Program-made: the position numbers and the translations under genes | Source of the DNA: Pelagibius marinus | GTDB lineage: Bacteria > Pseudomonadota > Alphaproteobacteria > Kiloniellales > Kiloniellaceae | DNA length: 64,000 nucleotides | Assembly: GCF_014925385.1 (NCBI RefSeq) | Contig: NZ_JACSDK010000014.1 | Location: forward strand, 62,001-126,000 | Direction of reading: 5' to 3' | Notes under the pieces: model-generated | What the model saw: only the letters and a program-made list of their open reading frames with translations | Database searches by the model: none | Told to the model about the DNA's origin: nothing | In this document: piece after piece, positions 31,920-41,464 of the stretch | Position numbering within the stretch: the first letter of the stretch is position 1 | Layout: each line of letters starts with the position of its first letter

Positions 31920-33743
31920 ATGTGCGGCATCGTGGGGTTCATCGGTTCGCGTCCAGCAGTGCCCGTCCTTATGGAAGGGCTAAGAAGGCTCGAGTATCGC
32001 GGCTATGATTCCGCCGGCGTTGCGACACTCATCAATGGCGCGATCGATCGGCGCCGGGCGGTCGGCAAAGTGAGCAGCCTTCAGGAGCTGCTGGACCGAC
32101 AGCCGTTGGAGGGGACAATCGGCATAGGGCATACGCGCTGGGCGACGCACGGCTCGCCCAGCGAGTTGAACGCCCATCCCCATGCCAATGAGCGCGTGGC
32201 GCTGGTCCACAACGGAATTATCGAGAATCATCAGCTTCTGCGAGCCGAACTGGAGGCGAAGGGACATGTTTTCACGTCCCAGACTGACAGTGAGGTCATT
32301 GCGCACCTAGTCTCTGATCTTCTGGACCGCCAGTTCAGTCCGCAGAATGCGGTGGCCGCTGCGCTCAAGCGGCTTGAGGGAGTCTTCGCGATCGTGCTGG
32401 TCTTCGCCGGCCGCCACGACCTGGTGATCGGAGCCAAGCGCGGCTCACCGCTCGCTGTGGGGGTCGGCGACGGCGAGATGTACCTGGGGTCTGATGCGCT
32501 GGCGCTGGCGCACCTCACGGATCGCATCATCTACCTGGAAGAAGGAGACTGGGTGGAAGTCAGCTGCCAGGGCTGCGTAGTTCATGACGTCAACGATCAA
32601 CCGGTCGTGCGGCAGATGCAGCATACCGCGTTCTCCGGAGCTCTCATCGGCAAGGGCGACTACCGCCATTACATGCTGAAGGAAATCTGCGAGCAGCCGA
32701 TGGCGATTGGTGAAACCCTGAGTTCGCTCGTCGACCCTGTCAACGCCCAGGTGGTGCTGCCGGAGTTGCCGTTCGACTTGGCGACTGTGAGCCGCTTTAC
32801 CTTCTGTGCTTGTGGCACGGCATTTCTTGCCGCAGCGGTGGCGAAGTACTGGTTCGAGCAGCTTGCGCGTCAGCCGGTCGAAATCGACATCGCCTCGGAG
32901 TTCCGCTATCGCGAAGCACCGATGCCGAATGGCGGCGTCGGTGTATTCGTCTCTCAGTCAGGCGAGACGATCGATACCCTGTCAGCGCTGCGCTATGTCA
33001 GGACGCAGGGGCAACCAGTGTTGTCTATCGTAAATGTCCCGGAAAGTGCCATTGCGCGGGAGTCGGATTGTGTTCTGCCAACCTTGGCGGGACCGGAGAT
33101 AGGGGTGGCTTCGACTAAGGCTTTCACGACCCAGCTTACCGTTCTGGCCTGTCTTGCCCTGGCGGTTGCCAGAACCAGGAAAACCACATCGCCGGAGGAA
33201 CTGGAGAGGTTGACGCTGGCGCTGATCAGTCTGCCAAAGCTCATTGACGACACCTTGCTTATTGACGGAGCGGTGCGCAATGTCGCCGCGTCTCTCGCCG
33301 GCTCCCGCGACGCGCTCTACCTGGGCCGCGGCTCCTTGTACCCCATTGCCATGGAAGGCGCATTGAAGCTGAAGGAGCTCACCTATATCCATGCAGAGGG
33401 CTATGCGGCCGGAGAGATGAAGCATGGTCCCATCGCATTGATCGACGAGCAAATGCCGGTGATCGTCTGTGCGCCGGTGGGTCCCCTTTTTGAGAAGACT
33501 GCCGCGAACGTCCAGGAGGTGCTGGCACGCGGCGGGCGGATCATCCTGGTGTCGGATCGGGTAGGCATCGAGAAGATCGGCCGAGATGCCGAGGCCGTCA
33601 TCGAAGTGCCGCCGGCGGACAACTTCATCGCGCCGATGGTCTACAGCATTCCGGTTCAGCTTCTGGCCTACCACACGGCTGTTTTCAAGGGTACGGACGT
33701 TGACCAGCCCCGGAACCTCGCCAAGTCGGTGACGGTGGAGTGA
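31920..33743 (+). CDS. glmS: Glutamine--fructose-6-phosphate aminotransferase (isomerising)
   Basis: 607 residues, full length. It converts fructose-6-P and glutamine to glucosamine-6-P, the first step to UDP-GlcNAc. The start is fixed by MCGIVGFIGSRPA (catalytic Cys2). The glutaminase domain has GIGHTRWATHG and ENHQLL-type motifs. Two SIS isomerase domains follow, with CACGTAFLAA, SQSGETIDTL, STKAFTTQ, GRGSLYPIAMEGALKLKELTY and the terminal NLAKSVTVE. There is no glmM or glmU beside it, but the mutase at 38 kb could serve a related role. No glmS ribozyme is visible in the 77-bp leader. Confidence 0.97.
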   Translation: MCGIVGFIGSRPAVPVLMEGLRRLEYRGYDSAGVATLINGAIDRRRAVGKVSSLQELLDRQPLEGTIGIGHTRWATHGSPSELNAHPHANERVALVHNGIIENHQLLRAELEAKGHVFTSQTDSEVIAHLVSDLLDRQFSPQNAVAAALKRLEGVFAIVLVFAGRHDLVIGAKRGSPLAVGVGDGEMYLGSDALALAHLTDRIIYLEEGDWVEVSCQGCVVHDVNDQPVVRQMQHTAFSGALIGKGDYRHYMLKEICEQPMAIGETLSSLVDPVNAQVVLPELPFDLATVSRFTFCACGTAFLAAAVAKYWFEQLARQPVEIDIASEFRYREAPMPNGGVGVFVSQSGETIDTLSALRYVRTQGQPVLSIVNVPESAIARESDCVLPTLAGPEIGVASTKAFTTQLTVLACLALAVARTRKTTSPEELERLTLALISLPKLIDDTLLIDGAVRNVAASLAGSRDALYLGRGSLYPIAMEGALKLKELTYIHAEGYAAGEMKHGPIALIDEQMPVIVCAPVGPLFEKTAANVQEVLARGGRIILVSDRVGIEKIGRDAEAVIEVPPADNFIAPMVYSIPVQLLAYHTAVFKGTDVDQPRNLAKSVTVE

Positions 33744-33769
33744 ATCGGGGCAGCGGTTGGAGCACGGAG

Positions 33770-34525
33770 TCAGAGCGCAGAGGTGATGAAGCGCTGCGAC
33801 GTTCCTTCCAGAACGAGGCAATTCAGGCGATCCGTTGCGTAGGCCATAGTGTCCACGCAAATTCGATTGCGTCGCACGACGACATCGCGGCCGGCTGCAT
33901 GTCCGTGGACGATGACGTGCTCATGCCGGCATCTTGAGCGCAGAAACTCGCCACGAATCCAAAGCATGTCTTGCGGGTCCTGGTTTGCAAGGCGTCGCCC
34001 CGGCCTGATTCCTGCATGAACAAAAAGGTAGTCGCCGGCCGCCTGGAAGAGGTTCAGCGCGCGCAGGAAGGAAAGATGGCGTTGGGGAATGGCGGCGTTC
34101 ATTCTCTCCCGAATGGCTTCGGTGGGGAGGGGGTGACCGCCGTTCTTGCGCAGGCACACGCCGTAGCTCTTGGCGGTGGCGCCTGCACCGAGCGCCAGCC
34201 ATCTTTCCCCGCCCTTCTGGCCATCGAGGAATCTTAGCAGCGTGTCTTCATGATTGCCCTTGAGGAATGTGCATTCCGCGCGCTTCACGGGGTGATCTAG
34301 TAGGCGGTCGAGTACCGCCTTGCTGTCGGGACCACGGTCAATGTAGTCACCGAGATAGATCACCCTGGCGCGGCGGTTCGCTTCTCCCGCTTGGAGATCG
34401 GCTTCAATCGACTCGTGCAGTTGTCCCAGCAGGTCGTCACGACCATGGATGTCTCCCACCGCGTAGATGACTTCGCCGTCTGGCACCTTTGCCTTGCTGT
34501 TGAGAAGTCGTGAGAGGAGCTGCAT
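33770..34525 (-). CDS. Serine/threonine-type metallophosphoesterase (PPP family)
   Basis: 251 residues with the complete PPP metal signature: GDIHGR (about 24), GDYIDRGPDS (about 58) and GNHED (about 90), then later His ligands in LFVHAGIRPG and VIVHGHA. This matches bacterial PrpA/ApaH-like phosphatases. It could dephosphorylate phosphoproteins or diadenosine polyphosphates. It follows a small membrane protein by 5 bp on the same strand, and the two are likely co-transcribed. It is convergent with glmS, 26 bp away. Confidence 0.9.
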   Translation of the reverse strand: MQLLSRLLNSKAKVPDGEVIYAVGDIHGRDDLLGQLHESIEADLQAGEANRRARVIYLGDYIDRGPDSKAVLDRLLDHPVKRAECTFLKGNHEDTLLRFLDGQKGGERWLALGAGATAKSYGVCLRKNGGHPLPTEAIRERMNAAIPQRHLSFLRALNLFQAAGDYLFVHAGIRPGRRLANQDPQDMLWIRGEFLRSRCRHEHVIVHGHAAGRDVVVRRNRICVDTMAYATDRLNCLVLEGTSQRFITSAL

Positions 34526-34530
34526 CGCGC

Positions 34531-34764
34531 TCAGCCTGGGCTATCGTCGCGGTAGCCCGCCATGACCCATTCGATCGCGGAGACCAGTGTGAGGGGCAGG
34601 AGGAAGGCTGTAAGCAGAATGGCTGCCATGATCCACCACCAGAGGGGGTTGTACGGTGTTCCGTAGAACACCAGGACGGCAGCCATCAGGACGGCGCAGG
34701 CCGCGCCGGAAAAGCCGCAAAGAAGTATGCTCAGGCGCAGGCGCCCCTTTCTCGCCATCGGCAT
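34531..34764 (-). CDS. Small two-helix membrane protein
   Basis: 77 residues with a basic start (MPMARKGRLRLS) and two hydrophobic helices (about 12-33 and 42-66). It lies 5 bp upstream of the phosphatase on the same strand. No family is recognised. It may be a membrane partner of the phosphatase, but nothing beyond position supports this. Confidence 0.6.
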   Translation of the reverse strand: MPMARKGRLRLSILLCGFSGAACAVLMAAVLVFYGTPYNPLWWWIMAAILLTAFLLPLTLVSAIEWVMAGYRDDSPG

Positions 34765-34824
34765 GGATCATTTACTCCAAAGCAAGTGGCCGTCATGTCG
34801 GGCCGGCAGGGTTTTGCTGCTGCA

Positions 34825-36804
34825 TCAGGCGCAAGGCGGCGGGCCGCTACGCATGGGCGGCTTCCGATCGTTCCGTTTAAAGGTGGAGACGTTCTCCACG
34901 TAGCGGACGATCCGCTCCACCGACTCGGGCACCGTCTCGGTGGAGGTATCGACCTCCAGGTCGGCGGCCTCCGGCGCCTCGTAGGGCGCCGAGACGCCGG
35001 TGAACTGCGGAATCTCACCCGCGCGGGCTTTCTTGTAGAGGCCCTTGGGGTCGCGCTGTTCGCAGGTCTCCACATCCGCCTTGATATAGATCTCGTGGAA
35101 GCGGCCCGGCGCCGAGGCGCGGGCGCGGTCCCGGTCGACCCGGTAGGGCGAGATGAAGGCGGTGATGCAGATGATGCCTGAGTCGGCAAAGAGCGCCGCC
35201 GCCTCGCCGACGCGGCGGATGTTCTCCGTGCGGTCTTCCGGCGAGAAACCGAGGTTGGCGTTGAGGCCGCGCCGCACGTTGTCGCCGTCCAGCACGTAGA
35301 CCTGGTAGCCCTTGGCGAAGAGGCGCTGCTCCACCTCCATGGCGAGCGTCGACTTGCCGGCGCCGGACAGCCCGGTGAACCACAGCACCCCGCCATGGTG
35401 GCCGTTGCGGGCAGCTCGGTTGTCGGCGGTCAGGCGGTGCTCCACCGAAATGACGTTGGTCGACTTCACCTCGACCGCCTGACGCTGGTCGGGCAGTCCC
35501 TCCATGGAGATGACGCCGCCGCCGACGGTGTCGTAGTCCTCGATCAGCACGAAGCGGCCGGTCTTGGGCAGGTCGCCGTAGTCGTCGAGGCCCAGGACCT
35601 GGCGGCTGCGCAGGGTGACCTCGGCCACCGCGTTGCGCTCCACCGAGTCACCGGCGGAGGTCTCCAGGGTCTGGGTGTCGACGATGCGCTCGATCGACTC
35701 CACCGTGACCTCCGCCTCCTGGGTAAGGAGCTTCAGCTTGTAGCGGCTGCCCACGGTCAGCGATTTGTGGCCGAGCCAGAAGAGTCGCGCATGGAACAGG
35801 GTGGTCAGCTTCGGCGGGTTCTCGACGTGGCTGGCGATCTCGCCGCGCTCGACGAAGAGCTGTTCGTCCAACGTGATGCCCACCGACTCGCCGGCGGCCG
35901 CGCTTTCCGGCTTGCCGTCCTCCGGCCAGGCCTCGATGGCGCGCACCCGCGCGGTCTTGTTGGAGGGCGAGAACAGCACCGTGTCGCCGACCGAGATGCT
36001 GCCGCTCTCGATGCGCCCGGCCAGGATGCGGCGGGCATCGAATTTATAGACGTCCTGGATCGGCAGGCGCAGCGGCTGGGCGCCGACGCCCGGGTGGCCG
36101 TGGAAGCCGTCCAGGGCGGAGAGCACCGTCGGCCCGTCGTACCAGGGCGTGCGCCAGGAGCGCTTGGCGATGTTGTCGCCGTCGCGCGCCGAGATGGGCA
36201 CGATGACCATGGGCGTGGCGCCGATGGACTCCAGGTACTCGGTGATCTCCTTGGAGACCTGCTCGAAGCGCGCCTGGTCGAAATCGACCAGGTCCATCTT
36301 GTTGACCACCACCGCGACCTGGCGGATGCCCAGAAGATGCAGCAGGTAGGCATGGCGGCGCGACTGCTCGCGCACGCCTTCTTCCGCGTCGACCACGACA
36401 ACGGCCGCATCGGCGCTGGCCGCGCCGCTGACCATGTTCTTCAGGAACTCGCGGTGGCCGGGCGCATCGATGATGACGTAGTCGCGCAGCGCCGTCTTGA
36501 ACCAGATCTGCGTGGTGTCGATGGTCACCGCCTGGTCGCGCTCGGCCTGGAAGGCGTCGAGCACGAAGGACCATTCGATCGCCATGCCGCGGCGCGCGGA
36601 GACGGCTTCCAGCTCCTCCACCTTGCCGGGCGGCAGGGAGTCGGTGTCGTACAGCAGCCGGCCGATCAGGGTCGACTTGCCGTGGTCGACGTGACCGACA
36701 ATCACGATACGGTGCAGCGCCCGGGCGCCGTCGGTTTCTGCCTCTGCCAAAGCCTGGCCCTTCAACTGGTCCGGCGTCAGGGTGGTGGTTCCGTCGTCTT
36801 TCAT
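34825..36804 (-). CDS. cysNC: Bifunctional sulfate adenylyltransferase subunit 1 / APS kinase
   Basis: 659 residues. The N-terminal EF-Tu-like GTPase (CysN) has GHVDHGKST (about 37), DAPGHREFLKNM and NKMDLVDF; it drives ATP sulfurylase. The C-terminal APS kinase (CysC, from about 465) has GLSGAGKSTLA and DGDNVRRGLNANLGFS. Together with CysD it makes PAPS from sulfate and ATP. PAPS is needed by the sulfotransferase at 48.3-49.4 kb as well as for cysteine. The gene follows cysD by 17 bp. GC is very high, like the right half of the window. Confidence 0.96.
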   Translation of the reverse strand: MKDDGTTTLTPDQLKGQALAEAETDGARALHRIVIVGHVDHGKSTLIGRLLYDTDSLPPGKVEELEAVSARRGMAIEWSFVLDAFQAERDQAVTIDTTQIWFKTALRDYVIIDAPGHREFLKNMVSGAASADAAVVVVDAEEGVREQSRRHAYLLHLLGIRQVAVVVNKMDLVDFDQARFEQVSKEITEYLESIGATPMVIVPISARDGDNIAKRSWRTPWYDGPTVLSALDGFHGHPGVGAQPLRLPIQDVYKFDARRILAGRIESGSISVGDTVLFSPSNKTARVRAIEAWPEDGKPESAAAGESVGITLDEQLFVERGEIASHVENPPKLTTLFHARLFWLGHKSLTVGSRYKLKLLTQEAEVTVESIERIVDTQTLETSAGDSVERNAVAEVTLRSRQVLGLDDYGDLPKTGRFVLIEDYDTVGGGVISMEGLPDQRQAVEVKSTNVISVEHRLTADNRAARNGHHGGVLWFTGLSGAGKSTLAMEVEQRLFAKGYQVYVLDGDNVRRGLNANLGFSPEDRTENIRRVGEAAALFADSGIICITAFISPYRVDRDRARASAPGRFHEIYIKADVETCEQRDPKGLYKKARAGEIPQFTGVSAPYEAPEAADLEVDTSTETVPESVERIVRYVENVSTFKRNDRKPPMRSGPPPCA

Positions 36805-36821
36805 CTTCTCACCCCCCTCCC

Positions 36822-37616
36822 TTACATGTAACCCGTGGCGCGCAGCCGCTCGAAGGCGTCCTCGCGCTCGTGGTCCATGGCGCGGCCGGCACGCTCCGAG
36901 GTATTGGTGGTCTGCAGCTCCTTGATGATGTCGGCGATGGAGGCGGCGTCGGAGTCCACCGGGTTGGTGATGTCCTCGTCGCCCAGCGAGCGGTAGCGCT
37001 TGCCGTCCTTCGACAGATAGAGCGGCACGATGGGAATGCCCTCGCGCTGCGTATAGAGCCAGATGTCCAGCTCCGTCCAGTGCAGCAGCGGATGGATGCG
37101 GATATGGGTGCCCGGCGGGAAATCGGTCTTGTACTGATCCCAGAACTCCGGCGGCTGGTCGCGGAAATCCCAGGCCCCGGTCTCGCCGCGGGGGCTGAAG
37201 ACGCGCTCCTTGGCGCGGGTCGCCTGCTCGTCGCGGCGGATGCCGGCGATCACGCCCTTCAGCTCATGCTTGGCGATGGCCTGGCGCAGCCCCTCGGTCT
37301 TGCGCGCGGCCGAACGGGCCGCCGGCGGCAGCGAGGGGTCGATCTCCTCGATCGGCGGGCAGACCTCGCGCAGGAAGTCCAGTTTCCACTCCTCGGCGTA
37401 GCGGTCGCGGAACTCGTACATCTCCTTGAACTTCTTGCCGGTATCCACGTGCATTACCGGAAAGGGCACATGGCCGAGGAAGGCCTTGCGCGCCAGCCAG
37501 ATCATCACGTTGGAATCCTTGCCCAGGGACCAGAGCATGGCCAAGGGCTCAATCCGGGCATAGGCCTCGCGGAGGATGTAGACGGATTGCGCTTCCAGAG
37601 CGTCCAGATGGTCCAT
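36822..37616 (-). CDS. cysD: Sulfate adenylyltransferase subunit 2
   Basis: 264 residues of the PAPS-reductase/ATP-sulfurylase small-subunit family. The PP-loop-like SLGKDSNVMIWLARKAF (about 30) and FPVMHVDTGKKFKEMYEFRDR are typical of CysD. Further landmarks are GIRRDEQATRAKERVFSPRG, HPLLHWTELDIWLYTQREGIPI and the terminal RATGYM. It forms APS from sulfate and ATP with the CysN GTPase domain encoded next in the operon. Confidence 0.96.
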   Translation of the reverse strand: MDHLDALEAQSVYILREAYARIEPLAMLWSLGKDSNVMIWLARKAFLGHVPFPVMHVDTGKKFKEMYEFRDRYAEEWKLDFLREVCPPIEEIDPSLPPAARSAARKTEGLRQAIAKHELKGVIAGIRRDEQATRAKERVFSPRGETGAWDFRDQPPEFWDQYKTDFPPGTHIRIHPLLHWTELDIWLYTQREGIPIVPLYLSKDGKRYRSLGDEDITNPVDSDAASIADIIKELQTTNTSERAGRAMDHEREDAFERLRATGYM

Positions 37617-38007
37617 AAAGGAACAGGTCCTTGGCCTTGGGGAGATGCTGAGGGACCCACTGTCTCCATAATTGAAGGGAGGTGGGCGGCAAGCGTCAAC
37701 AATGTCACTGCTTCGGAAGTATTCTTTTCCTGGCTACGGGCCGCGTAGGAAAGCGCAGGAGGGGGCTGCGAAGCGCGCAGCCGGCAGGAAACTTCTGTCG
37801 TTCGTCGCGGTCATTGCCCGCCGGGCTATTGCTAGACTAGTCGACAGGACTGCTATGGCGCGACAATCATCCGACAGCTCTTGAGAATAGGCGATCTTGC
37901 CAATTCCGGATCAGGTCGTTCCGTTGGTTGGAAAACAATGGTTGGTTACCCGAGCCCTGGGGAACCATTCCAGAATTATGATAAATGGCGAGAGGAGGTG
38001 GCAATTG
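37617..38007. other. Divergent promoter region of cysD and the hexose-phosphate mutase
   Basis: About 390 bp with no supported gene. The mutase gene is preceded by AGAGGAGGTG, a strong ribosome site 10 bases before its ATG. I could not assign promoters with confidence. Confidence 0.4.
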
Positions 38008-39414
38008 ATGGAAATCTTCAGCTCGTCAACAGAGGATGCTCCGTACAACTTCCACAGCTCCCTCCTTCGCGAATACGACCTTAGGGGCGTAGTCGGAGAA
38101 ACGCTTTCTGCTGCCGACGCGTGGGCCCTGGGTCGTGCGTTCGGGAGCCTCGCCCGCCGCCGGGGTGCCGGTGCTATCGCGGTCGGCTATGACGGCCGTC
38201 ATTCCTCACCCATGCTGGCAAAGACCTTGACCGCCGGACTTGCCGCCAGCGGCATCGACGTCATAGACATCGGTCGCGTTCCTACACCGATGTTGTACCT
38301 GGCATCCCATATACTGGACGTCGATGGCGGCGTCATGGTGACAGGGTCCCATAATCCACCCTCCTACAACGGCTTCAAGCTGGCATTGAACGGGGCGCCG
38401 TTTTTCGGAACGGATATCCAGGAGCTCGGCAGAATTGCGGCGACGGCGGAATTCGAGAACGGCCGAGGGGGGAGCGAGAGCATCTCAGTGTTTGACGCCT
38501 ATGTCGCCCGCGTTCTCGAGGACGTAACCGGCAGTCGCCCGTTAAAGGTGGCCTGGGACGCCGGCAACGGCGCCATGGGAGAGGCAATGTCGGCGGTGGC
38601 TTCGCGCTTGCCTGGCCGGCATATTCTGTTGAACGAGCGCATCGACGGCAATTTCCCCAATCACCATCCCGATCCCACGGTGCCCGAGAACCTGAAGCAG
38701 CTGCAGGAAACCGTCCTGGCCGAGGGCTGCGACCTCGGTATTGCCTTCGACGGAGACGGGGATCGGCTCGGCCTCCTCGACTCAAAGGCACGGATTCTCT
38801 GGGGCGACCAGATTCTGCTACTGTTGGCGCGGGACGTGCTGAAGCGCCGCCCCGGCGCGCCGGTTATCGGCGATGTCAAGTGCAGCCAGGTCCTCTTCGA
38901 CGGTATCGCGGCGGCCGGCGGCCAAGCCGTCATGTGGAAGACCGGGCATTCTCTCATCAAGGCTCGTATGAAAGAGCTTGGCGCCCCTCTTGCCGGCGAA
39001 ATGAGCGGGCACCTGTTTTTGGCCGACGGCTACTACGGCTACGACGACGCGCTCTATGCGGCCCTGCGGGTTATTTCGATCCTGCAGTCTTCCGACCAGA
39101 GCCTGGCCGAGTTCCGCGACTCGCTGCCGGCTGTGGTGAACACACCCGAGTTGCGCATCCCCTGTGCGGACGAGCGAAAGTTCGAGGTCGTCGAGGTGGT
39201 CCGTGCAAGGCTCGCCGCCCGGGGAGCCGAGGTGGATGACACCGACGGCGTGCGCGTGCGCGAGTTGAGCGGATGGTGGCTGTTACGGGCGTCCAATACC
39301 CAGGACGTTCTGGTCTTACGTTGTGAGACCGCGGATGAGGCGCATCTTCGGTCAATGGTTGACCGGGTTCGTTCCGAACTCGCGGAATGCCATCTGGAAT
39401 TGCCTGCGTGGTAG
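38008..39414 (+). CDS. Phosphomannomutase/phosphoglucomutase
   Basis: 468 residues of the alpha-D-phosphohexomutase family. The N-terminal REYDLRGVVGETLSAADAW is characteristic of AlgC/ManB types. The phosphoserine loop is VMVTGSHNPPSYNGFK (about residue 110), the metal loop AFDGDGDRLG (about 250), the sugar loop GEMSGHLF, and the C-terminal phosphate site lies in WWLLRASNTQ. It interconverts mannose-1-P/-6-P or glucose-1-P/-6-P, feeding surface polysaccharide synthesis. The start at 38008 is chosen for its ribosome site; the frame is open upstream to 37897. Confidence 0.93.
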   Translation: MEIFSSSTEDAPYNFHSSLLREYDLRGVVGETLSAADAWALGRAFGSLARRRGAGAIAVGYDGRHSSPMLAKTLTAGLAASGIDVIDIGRVPTPMLYLASHILDVDGGVMVTGSHNPPSYNGFKLALNGAPFFGTDIQELGRIAATAEFENGRGGSESISVFDAYVARVLEDVTGSRPLKVAWDAGNGAMGEAMSAVASRLPGRHILLNERIDGNFPNHHPDPTVPENLKQLQETVLAEGCDLGIAFDGDGDRLGLLDSKARILWGDQILLLLARDVLKRRPGAPVIGDVKCSQVLFDGIAAAGGQAVMWKTGHSLIKARMKELGAPLAGEMSGHLFLADGYYGYDDALYAALRVISILQSSDQSLAEFRDSLPAVVNTPELRIPCADERKFEVVEVVRARLAARGAEVDDTDGVRVRELSGWWLLRASNTQDVLVLRCETADEAHLRSMVDRVRSELAECHLELPAW

Positions 39415-40041
39415 GCAGCGCGACCTTGACGCGCCCCGCGTGCAGCACTTGGGGTGCAGCGATACACTACAGGATTCGATGCAGCGCTTCCCCAAATTGA
39501 CGGGGGACCGGTTTCTATACCATTGCGCGGCAACCTTCGATGCTTTGGCGTCCCGAGGTTTACCGACAGGCGCCCGCCCTGCTTCTTGTACTTTAATCCC
39601 TATATGGATCCTCCCCGAATAGCAGCTATTCCCCCACTGAGTTCTTGGGTGTTTGAATTCTAGATTGTTGGATTGGTGAACGGATGTTCACGCAGCTGCT
39701 GCGCGGACCTGCATGGAGGCGCCTACTGCCTCTGGGGTTCAATCCAGAAATTCGTCGCGGCCGATGGGCATCGGGTCGAGCTGGGGCTTCGCCGCTTGCT
39801 ACAGTGTCGGCGGGACTATAAGCCCAGGGCCGGCCCTCAACTACCGCCTGCGCGGCCGCGGCAGTCTTGCCTGCCACATCACTGTGTCAGGAACGGGGTG
39901 GACAATGTGCGCCTCTTCGAACGCGCTGACGTTGGCGAGCCTGAACCGCACGAACCGGGTTGTGGATGGCCCAAGGCGCGGCGGCAGATCAATGGTGTCT
40001 GGCTTGCGCCTTGGTCCTTACACCAAGGTTCGCGACAGGCG
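39415..40041. other. Decayed region left of the integrase remnant
   Basis: About 630 bp without an intact gene. Several overlapping open frames exist, but none has a good ribosome site or recognisable domains. Stretches such as 39790-39970 look like fragments of coding sequence split between frames, as in an eroded mobile element. I see nothing else that can be supported. Confidence 0.35.
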
Positions 40042-40197
40042 ATGCCGCGTCGCTCCCGTCTGAAGCGCAAGGGCAACTTCCGGTACTTCCCCGCCAAGGC
40101 GCCGCAAGACGTCCGCGAGATCATCGGTAAGTCCGAGATCAGGACGCTGCCCAGGATCCTCGCGAACCAGAAGCTGCACATTGCCGGCCCCTCATGA
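40042..40197 (+). pseudogene. N-terminal remnant of a tyrosine-type integrase
   Basis: 51 codons beginning MPRRSRLKRKGNFRYFPAKA and continuing with PQDVREIIGKSEI. This resembles the N-terminal arm-binding (DUF6538-like) segment of phage/ICE tyrosine recombinases, whose usual form is a RGGTYYFRRRVP-x-DLR-x-x-x-G-x-x-E-I/L pattern. It stops after LHIAGPS, and the catalytic domain is missing. It lies next to the sugar-uptake island, suggesting that the island or its flank arrived by site-specific integration. Confidence 0.55.
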
Positions 40198-40221
40198 TGG
40201 GGGCTGCGCAATGTGGGCAAA

Positions 40222-41262
40222 TCACACGATGCTTCTTTGTTTCGACAAGGTTGCACAGCTCTCACGTACAATGAGGTCGCCATGAAGGAGATGCGGCTGG
40301 GCGGTGAGAGACCGGTTCGCCAACTTGTCGAGCAGGATGTTCATGGCCAGTTCGCCGATATGGTGCCGTGGCTGGCGGATCGTGGTGAGGGCTGGTGTGA
40401 AATTGTTCGCAAAGGGAATGTCGTCAAAGCCAAGCACCGAGAAATCCTCCGGCACTTTATATCCACGTCGCTGCAAAGCGGAAATCACGCCAATCGCCGT
40501 ATTGTCATTGAAGCAGAAGAAGGCCGTCGGCAGGTCATCTTTGATAAACAGCCGTTCGACGGCCGCCCGGCCGCTTTCGCTGGAACCATCTCCTTCGACG
40601 CGCCAGTCTCGCAGCTGCTCCGGTGATTCCCGCAAACCTTCTTGGTAGCCCAAATGACGGAGATCGCTGCGGACGTCCGTAAGGCCTCCAGAAATATAGG
40701 TGATCCGCCGATGGCCGAGTGAAATCAGGTATTCCGTGGCCACCTTGGAAGCAGCGGTATCATCGACGCCCACGTAGCTGATGTCCGGATTATCGACCGG
40801 CCTTTCGGTGGCCACGATCGGGGGAAGGGTGCCCAAGGGGGTCCGTGGCTCACCCGCCACGGGGATATGTCCGGTCAGAAGAACAAGCCCGTCAGCCATT
40901 CCGGTGGACAGGAACCGCAGATAATTCTGCTCGAGTGAGATGGTGCCTTCAGTGTTGCCGATAAGGACACCATAGCCCCGGTCGTTGGCCGTTTTTTCCA
41001 GGCCGGTCAGAATGCCCGAGAAATTCGGATCGGCGATTGAGGATGCCAGAACCAAGACCATTTTTGAGCGTTGCATGCGCAGGTTCTGCGCCATGGCATT
41101 GGCCGTGTAGCCGGTTCTGGCAATGGCCGCGGCAACCTTCTTCCGCGTGCTTTCGGCCACCTTTTCCGGTGATCGGAGTGCCCGGCTCACGGTAGCGATC
41201 GAAACGCCGGCAAGTTTGGCGACATCCTCGATTGTGGCCGGCCGTGCTGCCGCTTCGCTCAT
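40222..41262 (-). CDS. LacI family transcriptional regulator
   Basis: 346 residues. The N-terminal helix-turn-helix is TIEDVAKLAGVSIATVSRALRSP (about 8-30) with the hinge NAMAQNLRMQRSKMV. A periplasmic-binding-protein-like effector domain follows (VGVDDTAASKVATEYLISLGHRRITYI, FCFNDNTAIGVISAL, LGFDDIPFANNFTPALTTIRQP). The start at 41262 has GGAG 8 bases upstream; Met 41280 and longer frames are less likely. It is divergent from the ABC transporter operon. Three LacI-type operators in between indicate that it represses the transporter and itself until the sugar binds. Confidence 0.95.
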   Translation of the reverse strand: MSEAAARPATIEDVAKLAGVSIATVSRALRSPEKVAESTRKKVAAAIARTGYTANAMAQNLRMQRSKMVLVLASSIADPNFSGILTGLEKTANDRGYGVLIGNTEGTISLEQNYLRFLSTGMADGLVLLTGHIPVAGEPRTPLGTLPPIVATERPVDNPDISYVGVDDTAASKVATEYLISLGHRRITYISGGLTDVRSDLRHLGYQEGLRESPEQLRDWRVEGDGSSESGRAAVERLFIKDDLPTAFFCFNDNTAIGVISALQRRGYKVPEDFSVLGFDDIPFANNFTPALTTIRQPRHHIGELAMNILLDKLANRSLTAQPHLLHGDLIVRESCATLSKQRSIV

Positions 41263-41352
41263 CTTTGTTGTCTCCGGCATTTCAGGACTGTGGCGGCCGG
41301 AAAGATCATCGATTCCAATGGCATCCGCACTGTATAGTGCCTCGGGACGGGC

Positions 41353-41411
41353 ATGAAAAGGTTTACATTCATCAATGTAAAGGTTTACATCATGAATGAA
41401 AACGTTTACAT
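41353..41411. promoter_or_regulatory. Three phased LacI-family operators
   Basis: Three 16-bp sites: ATGAAAAGGTTTACAT (41353), ATGTAAAGGTTTACAT (41375) and ATGAAAACGTTTACAT (41396). The central copy is a perfect palindrome in its 7-bp arms. The centre-to-centre spacings of 22 and 21 bp equal two helical turns, so repressors would bind one face of the DNA. The divergent promoters must overlap this block. Confidence 0.85.
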
Positions 41412-41464
41412 ATTGGCCCAACGCCGGACAAGAGAACAATCGGCGCTTGGGAGGTGCAGCAAGG

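Noticed and set aside
35395-36831. A 478-codon frame on the plus strand opposite cysNC
   Set aside because: It mirrors cysNC codons antisense, as is common in GC-rich DNA, and has no domain similarity or ribosome site.
39673-40041. 174-codon frame ending in the integrase remnant
   Set aside because: Only its last 51 codons resemble a known family. The upstream part has no start site or domain, so it is not called a gene.
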